The position numbers and the translations under genes were made by a program. Below the pieces are notes generated by a model. That model ran no database searches, was not told the origin of the DNA, and worked only from the letters and a program-made list of their open reading frames with translations. Shown here one piece after another: positions 47,374 to 52,805 of a stretch of 52,805 nucleotides of DNA. The DNA is from Campylobacter jejuni. Lineage in GTDB: Bacteria; Campylobacterota; Campylobacteria; Campylobacterales; Campylobacteraceae. Numbering within the stretch: position 1 is the stretch's first letter; every line of letters starts with the position of its first letter. The DNA lies in the NCBI RefSeq assembly GCF_002179635.1, contig NZ_NFOE01000088.1, forward strand, positions 1-52,805, written 5' to 3'.

Positions 47374-47397
47374 GTTTAAACTCATAAGATGTTTTTT
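47365..47397. terminator. Bidirectional terminator containing both stop codons
   Basis: A perfect 26-base palindrome with 13-bp arms (ATCTTATGAGTTT, 47365-47377, and its complement, 47378-47390) lies at the pit/selU junction. It carries the pit stop TGA and, on the reverse strand, the selU stop TAA. A T run follows on the forward side. Confidence 0.8.
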
Positions 47398-48351
47398 AGC
47401 TTCATCTAAATTAGAACTATTGATAAAATAATCAATTTTTACAGGTTTTTTATATACTTTATCATAATATTCAAAAAGCATTTTTACACAAAGTTCTAAA
47501 TTGTTTTCTTCATAATTTTGACAAAGTTTTAGTTTAAAATCCTTGCTGATATAAGGTGATATTTTTTCAACACATTGATAAAATACTTTTTTATCCATAG
47601 GAGTGTAGTTTTTTAAAACTCTTTGAATGCGTAAATTCGTGTCGCATTCACACCAAATTTTCTTAGCTTTTTGCATGCTATTGTATAAATTTAAAGGAAT
47701 AGTTAAATTTCCAATTTGTCTGCTTTCAGCTTCTATAAAACAAGTTTTATGAGTATAATCTTTTAAAAAATAAAACAACTCATCTTCAAAAGCTTTTTGA
47801 CTTGGTTGTTCTCCATAAATTTTACCAAAACTTGATCCTTGGTGGTTAGCTAGTTTTTCTAAATTTAAAGCATTGTCTAAAGTTTGGATTAAATCACTTT
47901 TACCACTTGCTGTATTACCGCAAAGACATAAAAACTCAATATTTAAATCTTTGGTAAAAAACTCACTCACATAGCTTCTATAAGCTTTATATCCACCTTC
48001 TAATCTTACAACCCTATAACCAAGTTCAGCTAAGATTAAAGCAATGGCTTTTGATCTTTTACCACCCCTTGCACAATAAATTCCCACTAAAGAGCCTATT
48101 TTATAATTTTGATAAATTTTATTAATATGCTCACTCATATTTTTACAAATATAACTTGCACCTTTTGCTTTAGCTAGGCCTTTGTTTTTCTTATAAAGTG
48201 TGCCTATTTCTTCAAATTCATTATCATTGAGTGCGTAGTAGTTTTGCGCAGATTTTATATGAGCAAGTTTGTATTCTTTAGGACTTCTTACATCGATTAA
48301 AAGATCAAAATTAAATTTTAAAAAATTTTCAAAATCAACTTCTTTATACAT
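47368..48351 (-). CDS. selU: SelU/MnmH, tRNA 2-selenouridine synthase
   Basis: SelU replaces sulphur by selenium in 2-thiouridine at the tRNA wobble position through a geranylated intermediate. The 327-residue protein has an N-terminal rhodanese domain with LLIDVRSPKEY and the catalytic cysteine in GIYCARGGKRSKA (about residue 91). A P-loop follows, CGNTASGKSD (about residue 143), with conserved EAESRQIG. The start overlaps the HIT gene stop by eight bases. It is last in the operon starting with the oxidoreductase at the window end. Confidence 0.93.
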   Translation of the reverse strand: MYKEVDFENFLKFNFDLLIDVRSPKEYKLAHIKSAQNYYALNDNEFEEIGTLYKKNKGLAKAKGASYICKNMSEHINKIYQNYKIGSLVGIYCARGGKRSKAIALILAELGYRVVRLEGGYKAYRSYVSEFFTKDLNIEFLCLCGNTASGKSDLIQTLDNALNLEKLANHQGSSFGKIYGEQPSQKAFEDELFYFLKDYTHKTCFIEAESRQIGNLTIPLNLYNSMQKAKKIWCECDTNLRIQRVLKNYTPMDKKVFYQCVEKISPYISKDFKLKLCQNYEENNLELCVKMLFEYYDKVYKKPVKIDYFINSSNLDEAKKHLMSLNS

Positions 48352-48832
48352 AGTCTTTAAAAGCTTTACATAAGGTGGTATAAACTTTTTCTAAATCACT
48401 CCCGCAAACTCTAGTTTGCCCTATGGTAGTGATAAAATTTGTATCGCCTTGCCATCTTGGGATTAAATGATAATGACAATGTGGTGCTATACCAGCTCCT
48501 GCTGCACTGCCTAAATTCATACCTATATTAACACCCTTAGCGTGAAAGTTTTCTTTTAAAATTTTAACTCCAATACGCACAAAATGGCTAATTTCTAGCC
48601 ATGTATCATTACTTAAATCTTCTATATTTTCTAAATGCTCATAAGGGATAATCATAAAATGACCCGGACTATAAGGGTATTTATTCATAATACCAAAACA
48701 TTCTTTAGCTCTAAAAATCACCCCAAGTTTTTCATCTTCATTAAGTTCATGCTTGCAATGACAAAAAGGGCAAAAATTTTTATCTTTATTGTTAAAATAA
48801 ACATCCCTCCAAGGTGCGTATAAATACTCCAT
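48344..48832 (-). CDS. HIT-family nucleotide hydrolase
   Basis: This 162-residue HIT protein probably hydrolyses or phosphorolyses dinucleoside polyphosphates such as AppppA. The histidine triad is PHCHYHLIPRW and the N-terminal zinc site is FCPFCHCKHE. The upstream TYP segment PYSPGHFMIIPYEH is typical. The ATG at 48832 is preceded by AAAGGAGA and overlaps the stop of the TrpC-like gene (TGATG). An in-frame ATG at 48850 has no ribosome binding site. Confidence 0.93.
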   Translation of the reverse strand: MEYLYAPWRDVYFNNKDKNFCPFCHCKHELNEDEKLGVIFRAKECFGIMNKYPYSPGHFMIIPYEHLENIEDLSNDTWLEISHFVRIGVKILKENFHAKGVNIGMNLGSAAGAGIAPHCHYHLIPRWQGDTNFITTIGQTRVCGSDLEKVYTTLCKAFKDYV

Positions 48833-49434
48833 CAACTCTCCTTTATGCAAGCATGTAGATTTTTAATATTTTTACTTATAAGAGCTTTATTTTTTGGTAT
48901 CAAAGGCAATAGCTTTTCATCTTCTAATAAAAAAATTCTAGCTCCTGCTAAAATAGCATTATTAAGATCGCTTTTGCTTTCAAGGTAAAAAATAGCCTCT
49001 AAGCCAAGATGTATTGTAAAATTATAGAGTTTTTTTAGTTGCATAGTTTTTAGCATTTTAGGAAATACAATAAACGCATCAGCTCCATACACCAAGCTTT
49101 CTAAAATTTGATATTCATCAAAAATAAAATCAAATTGCACAATAGGTTTTTCATGATAGCGCCTAAAAAGACTTAAATTTTGTATGTCTTGATGAAGCAA
49201 AGGGCTTGTTGGTAAGATGATGGCATCAAAATTTTCATGATTAAAATTTAAATCTTTAGAATATAAAAAATGTGAAAGTTTTCCTTCAAGTAAAAGTGTA
49301 TAAATATCTTTAGGATAAAAGGCATTAGAAGCTAGACTTCTACCTAGCATATCATAAGGAAAAATTTCTTTTTTATTTTCAAGAATTTTTTGTGTTTTTG
49401 AAAAATGATTTTTTAAATCTATTGTTTTAAACAT
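48832..49434 (-). CDS. Decayed TrpC-like protein, catalytically inactive
   Basis: This 200-residue protein resembles indole-3-glycerol phosphate synthase over most of its length: MLGRSLASNAF near residue 30, DEYQILESLVYGADAF (106-121), LKKLYNFTIHLGLEA (133-147) and LNNAILAGARIF (157-168). Catalytic parts are gone. The beta-1 EVKxxSPSKG segment is absent, the lysine of LRKDF is Phe101 (VQFDF), the GINNRDL asparagine is replaced by FLLEDE, and the C-terminal ESGI region is missing. The family is about 255-260 long. The frame is intact and coupled to the HIT gene, so it may have a new role or be slowly decaying. Other trp genes are not seen here. Confidence 0.85.
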   Translation of the reverse strand: MFKTIDLKNHFSKTQKILENKKEIFPYDMLGRSLASNAFYPKDIYTLLLEGKLSHFLYSKDLNFNHENFDAIILPTSPLLHQDIQNLSLFRRYHEKPIVQFDFIFDEYQILESLVYGADAFIVFPKMLKTMQLKKLYNFTIHLGLEAIFYLESKSDLNNAILAGARIFLLEDEKLLPLIPKNKALISKNIKNLHACIKES

Positions 49435-50654
49435 TTTTCAATGGCCTTTAAATGCTCTTTACTTTCATCTGAGCTTGAAAATTCTTTATCATGCAGTGTT
49501 TTTTGCAAAATTTCATAAGCCTTTTTGCAATCTTTAAGTTTATAATAGCCCCAAGCTAAAGAATCAAGATAATAAAGATTTTGTGGTTCTTGTTCAAGTG
49601 CCCAGCCTACTAGCTCTATACCTTTGGCTATATCAATATCATATTCAATCAAGGCATAACCATAGTAGTTTTGATATAAAGCATCACTGCGTACATCTAC
49701 GCTTTGTTCAAATTTTTTCATGATAGAAGCTAGAATTTTTGGGTCCGTGACTTTTTTACTTTTAGGATCCATATGAATTTCAAATTCTAAAACACCTGCC
49801 ATAGAAAGATATTTTTTATCTTTGCTAAGTTCATAGTGTTTTAAAGCTATTTCGTAAGCTTTTTTATAATCTTTTGTTTGTGTATATAAGAAAATTTTAG
49901 TATCAGGATCTATGTTATATTTTTGGGTTAAATTTAGAGCTTGAGTATAATTTTTTTCTTGTGCTAGTAATTCTATCATAGCGTAGATGTATTTAATATC
50001 ATTGTTGAGTTTATATAGCTTTTCAAGGGTTTGAATACTTGCTTTATAATCTTTTTGCTCTTGATAAATTTTTAAAAGTAGGGTGCATGTTTTAAGGGTA
50101 CAATGTGAGTTTTTTACAAATTCTTCTAAGGCCTTTTTGGCTTGGTTGATATTTTTATTTTTGATATTAATTTCAACTATTTTAAGTAATAAATTTTCAT
50201 GCTCAAAAAGCTTATAAGCAAGATTGTATTGCTCTAAAGCTTTAGTATATAAAGCTTTTTTGGCAAAAATATCGCCTAATATTTCATAATTTCTATAATC
50301 TTGTTCTTCTTTAATGAGTTTATAAAGTATAGCTTCAGCTTGTTTATAATCTCCTATTTCAAAAAAATATAAAGCATTTAATCTTGCAATGGCTGTGTGT
50401 TCTAAAAAGTCTTTAGAAGCTTTTAAAAGCTCATCTTTTTGTTTTAAATTAGCACTTAAAGCTAAAAGTAAAGCCTTTTGTAAATAAATACTTTCATTGT
50501 TTTCATGAAATAAATTTGTATAAATATCACATGCTTTTTGAAATTGTCCATGCTCTTCATAAATAAGTGCTTGTAGGATTTTATCTTCTCCTTTAGCTAA
50601 AGCAAGGCTTGTTAGGATAAAAACTATAATTAGTGAAAGCAAACCCCTATACAT
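49419..50654 (-). CDS. Exported TPR-repeat protein
   Basis: This 411-residue protein has a signal peptide (YRGLLSLIIVFILTSLALA), then about eleven helical TPR pairs across residues 25-400 (for example AEAILYKLIKEEQDYRNYEILGDIF, KASIQTLEKLYKLNND, LYYLDSLAWGYYKLKDCKKA). No cysteine follows the signal, so it is periplasmic or released, unlike the C. jejuni relative, which I recall as a lipoprotein. TPRs bind partners; which ones is unknown. It overlaps its neighbours by 25 and 16 bases in the reverse operon. Confidence 0.9.
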   Translation of the reverse strand: MYRGLLSLIIVFILTSLALAKGEDKILQALIYEEHGQFQKACDIYTNLFHENNESIYLQKALLLALSANLKQKDELLKASKDFLEHTAIARLNALYFFEIGDYKQAEAILYKLIKEEQDYRNYEILGDIFAKKALYTKALEQYNLAYKLFEHENLLLKIVEINIKNKNINQAKKALEEFVKNSHCTLKTCTLLLKIYQEQKDYKASIQTLEKLYKLNNDIKYIYAMIELLAQEKNYTQALNLTQKYNIDPDTKIFLYTQTKDYKKAYEIALKHYELSKDKKYLSMAGVLEFEIHMDPKSKKVTDPKILASIMKKFEQSVDVRSDALYQNYYGYALIEYDIDIAKGIELVGWALEQEPQNLYYLDSLAWGYYKLKDCKKAYEILQKTLHDKEFSSSDESKEHLKAIEKCLKQ

Positions 50655-51001
50655 TCTTTTTTTAACTCCTCTTTGTGTGTTTTAAAATACTCCCAAAATG
50701 GAAAAGTTCTACATTGTTTTGGTCTATGCTTGTAAATTAAACATTTTTTATACATTGTATCAAAAAAAATACAACGATAGCCATTTTCATACTTTGCTTC
50801 TTTAAAGCTATATTTAAACCCAACTTTGATGAGGTATTGTTCTTTAAAGACTTCAAAGCTTAATTTTAAAAAACTAGCAATAGCTTCTAGTTCTTCTTTG
50901 CTAGCATAGATATATCCACTTTCTCCAGTGCAACACCTCCCGCCACATTTTTCACAAGCACTTTCATCAAAAGAATAATCAAAACCTTTTTCACACATCA
51001 T
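50630..51001 (-). CDS. YkgJ-family metal-chelating cysteine protein
   Basis: This 123-residue protein has the cysteine cluster of the zinc/iron-chelating CxxCxxxCC family: CEKCGGRCC near residue 17. Downstream are GYRCIFFDTMYKKCLIYKHRPKQCRTFPFWEY with two further conserved cysteines, and CIGVCFH at the end. The role of the family is not established; metal binding is inferred. It begins with two ATG codons, either of which could be used; AGGA lies upstream. It overlaps the methyltransferase gene by 11 bases and the TPR gene by 25. Confidence 0.9.
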   Translation of the reverse strand: MMCEKGFDYSFDESACEKCGGRCCTGESGYIYASKEELEAIASFLKLSFEVFKEQYLIKVGFKYSFKEAKYENGYRCIFFDTMYKKCLIYKHRPKQCRTFPFWEYFKTHKEELKKECIGVCFH

Positions 51002-51683
51002 AGCTTATAGTTCCTGTGTTTTCATAAATTTCACTAATTTTTGGATTTAAAACATCATTTTCATACATAAAAAGCGTAGGCATTATCGCACAAGGGCTTT
51101 TGCTGTTTTTTTTAATATGCATTAAAACAAGTCTTGCGTTAGTTTGTGTATTGGTATGAATGCATTGAAGTGAAACTAGTTTTAGTTTAAATTGTCTTAA
51201 ATAAGCACAAATTGCATCTATAAAACTTGCCTCATAACACATAAAAAAACTACCATTTGGTTTGATTAAAGTATTTATTTTAGCAAACATCTTCTCAAGT
51301 GGCATAAATTCTTGATATCTTGATATACATAAATGTAAATCTTGGCTTTTTTGCGTATTTTTTTTATAAAATGGAGGGTTAGAGATTAAAAAATCAAATT
51401 TTGTATTACTTTTATAGTTTAAAAAGTCTTCACAAATGCCTTGAATTTCAAGTTTATTTTCTTTGGCATTTTTATAACTTAGTTTGATATTTTGCTCTTG
51501 GATATCTAGTAGATAAACATTTGAATTTGGAAATTTTTGCTTTATCAAAAGTCCTAAAATTCCACAACCACATCCTATATCAAGGATATTTCCTTTTAAA
51601 TTATATTTAGATAAAAAGTCAAAAAGCAAAAGACTATCGTTATTATAGCGATAGCCTTTTGAATATTGAAAGAGTTTTAGCAT
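50991..51683 (-). CDS. SAM-dependent methyltransferase, TrmN6-like
   Basis: This 230-residue methyltransferase resembles tRNA1(Val) adenine(37)-N6-methyltransferase. The SAM motif is LDIGCGCGILGLL (about residue 36) and the catalytic motif ISNPPFYKK (about residue 100), typical of N6-adenine enzymes acting on RNA. The RNA target is inferred. It overlaps the oxidoreductase gene by seven bases and belongs to the same reverse operon. Confidence 0.88.
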   Translation of the reverse strand: MLKLFQYSKGYRYNNDSLLLFDFLSKYNLKGNILDIGCGCGILGLLIKQKFPNSNVYLLDIQEQNIKLSYKNAKENKLEIQGICEDFLNYKSNTKFDFLISNPPFYKKNTQKSQDLHLCISRYQEFMPLEKMFAKINTLIKPNGSFFMCYEASFIDAICAYLRQFKLKLVSLQCIHTNTQTNARLVLMHIKKNSKSPCAIMPTLFMYENDVLNPKISEIYENTGTISYDV

Positions 51684-52621
51684 TTATAAAGATGATCGCA
51701 GATTTTAAATGAATCATTTAAACCCACTACAATAGAAGCTCCGTTTTTGCTCGCTATATCACCTGCTACGAATAATCCTTTTACATTGCTTTCTTTATTT
51801 TCATCAAAGCTTGGTACACCTTTTTCATCAACTTCTATAGAGCATTTTTGTAAGAAATCAAGTGGAGTTGAACCACCAATAGCATAAATAATACGATCAT
51901 AAATCTCATTTGTATCATTAGTAAAATTTACTTTAGCTTTACCGCTTTCATCTTCAATACTAGTTATATCTATGCCAAGTTTTGCTTTTATGCTGCCTTG
52001 CTCAAAAGCTTTTTGAATATCTTCAAGATTGATATCGTTTAATCTCGAGAAGGTTTCTCTTCTATAGCAAAGTGTCACATCATTATTTTTAGCTAAATCT
52101 ATAGCATATTCTGCTGCTGAATTTCCACCACCTACAACTAAGATTTTTTCACCTTGGCTTGTTGAGTTTGCATTAAAATTGATGATTTTAGTTAAAGTTA
52201 TAGGTAGAGTATAGCTTGGTTTATTTGGTTTACCCATTCTACCTATGGCAATAACTGCATTTTTGCAAATATAATTTTCATTTGCAGTACTAACGATGAA
52301 ATTTTCTCCATCTTTTTTAATGCTTTCAACTTCACTAGAAAGTTTTACTTCAAGGTTATGTTCTTTAATGGCATTTTGGAAAGTTTCTATTGTGCTTTCT
52401 CTAGTCCCATCTTCAAAATTTATATGTCCGTGATTTGTACTATCGCAACCTTTATAAGCTTTGTCTACTCTTTTACCTTCTTTGTAAAATTTTACTAAGG
52501 TTTGACAAATCGCATCAGTTTTTTCTAAAACAACAACTTCTTTATTTTTTATTTTAGCTTCTACTCCTGCTGCAATACCTGCAGGACCAGCGCCGATAAC
52601 TACCATATCAAAAATTTTCAT
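51677..52621 (-). CDS. Pyridine nucleotide-disulphide oxidoreductase lacking the redox CxxC
   Basis: This 314-residue flavoprotein has the two nucleotide-binding motifs of the thioredoxin reductase fold: GAGPAGIAAGVEA (residues about 10-22, FAD) and VVGGGNSAAEYA (about 167-178, NADPH), plus GLFVAGDIAS near residue 284. The CxxC of thioredoxin reductases is absent, so it should not be called TrxB. It is more like the YpdA/FNR-type reductases. An insertion after GxGxxG (about 40-75) with two cysteines (AICQ, KGCDS) is distinctive. AAAGGGAAA precedes the ATG. It heads the reverse operon. Confidence 0.9.
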   Translation of the reverse strand: MKIFDMVVIGAGPAGIAAGVEAKIKNKEVVVLEKTDAICQTLVKFYKEGKRVDKAYKGCDSTNHGHINFEDGTRESTIETFQNAIKEHNLEVKLSSEVESIKKDGENFIVSTANENYICKNAVIAIGRMGKPNKPSYTLPITLTKIINFNANSTSQGEKILVVGGGNSAAEYAIDLAKNNDVTLCYRRETFSRLNDINLEDIQKAFEQGSIKAKLGIDITSIEDESGKAKVNFTNDTNEIYDRIIYAIGGSTPLDFLQKCSIEVDEKGVPSFDENKESNVKGLFVAGDIASKNGASIVVGLNDSFKICDHLYKC

Positions 52622-52672
52622 TATTTCCCTTTTTTAGTATTTTTAATATGTAAATGTATCAAAAAAATGATA

Positions 52673-52710
52673 ATGAAATATAAAAATTATCTGTAATTTT
52701 TATATTTCAT
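52673..52710. promoter_or_regulatory. Perfect 16-bp inverted repeat upstream of the oxidoreductase
   Basis: ATGAAATATAAAAATT (52673-52688) and its exact complement (52695-52710) flank ATCTGT. On the reverse strand a -10 TATAAT lies at 52726-52731, so the repeat would lie in the first part of the transcript. It may be an operator, a 5' hairpin, or the terminator of a gene beyond the window. The rest of 52622-52805 is AT-rich and has no gene that I can support. Confidence 0.6.
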
Positions 52711-52805
52711 AGAATTTTTATCGTAATTATATTTTATTTAATTAATAATTTTTTTTAAAAAATATCTTAAATGTGTAAAAAAATATATCAATTTTTAATT
52801 TTTAT

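Noticed and set aside
52669-52691. GATAAT-N11-ATTATC as a Fur or PerR box
   Set aside because: The spacing differs from the known 19-base boxes, and the words lie partly in the larger inverted repeat. Kept only as a remark.

Overview
The window is about 52.8 kb of a very AT-rich, gene-dense epsilonproteobacterial chromosome. Protein content (CetABC-type energy taxis genes, FliW/FlhA, a CtsT-type pseudopilin cluster, the hrcA-grpE-dnaK order, short A/T-rich intergenic gaps, AAGGA-type ribosome binding sites and TTG/GTG starts) points to Campylobacter. Gene order, compared from memory, fits the C. lari group better than C. jejuni. About 59 protein genes cover more than 95% of the sequence. I see no rRNA, tRNA, insertion sequence, prophage or CRISPR array.

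Layout. 1-6.4 kb: a tightly overlapping operon glmU-coaBC-unknown-uppS-prepilin peptidase-LptF/G permease-truA (envelope precursor, CoA, pilin processing, tRNA modification). 6.3-7.6 kb: reverse-strand EamA transporter and ogt. 7.7-15.8 kb: ankyrin protein, SDR, NhaC antiporter, trmA, a MarR regulator with an apparent ATT start, an MFS exporter, a CoA-binding protein and ilvA. 15.8-18.3 kb: two PAS proteins plus a CetA-type transducer. 18.3-21.4 kb: lon-bamD (reverse). 21.5-24.1 kb: fliW, proC and three pseudopilin-like genes including ctsT. 24.1-29 kb: reverse marC, rpsR-ssb-rpsF, holA, rnr. 29-33.2 kb: ilvC, polysaccharide deacetylase-like gene, dprA, ruvX, rRNA methyltransferase. 33.3-38.4 kb: rpsO, an Rrf2 regulator overlapping flhA, a DHH phosphoesterase, two unknown genes and a 43-codon gene on the reverse strand. 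38.5-41.8 kb: hrcA-grpE-dnaK behind a consensus promoter with a CIRCE element and a HAIR-like element. 41.8-43.9 kb: reverse secreted nuclease, YqeY, Ppx/GppA. 43.9-47.4 kb: pdxJ-pdxA and a phosphate permease. 47.4-52.6 kb: one reverse operon: oxidoreductase, methyltransferase, YkgJ-type protein, TPR protein, a decayed TrpC-like protein, HIT hydrolase, selU.

How it fits together. Most genes are core housekeeping. Natural transformation is a recurring theme: the prepilin peptidase, three pseudopilin-like proteins, DprA, and possibly the secreted nuclease as an antagonist. Motility and taxis are another: FliW behind a sigma-54-like promoter, FlhA, and the Cet cluster. The items most worth following up are the catalytically dead TrpC-like protein, the ATT-initiated MarR gene with its own operator, the double repressor architecture at hrcA, the unannotated small gene beside it, the perfect inverted repeat in front of the last oxidoreductase, a structured intergenic segment before rpsO, and a C9 tract at the window edge.
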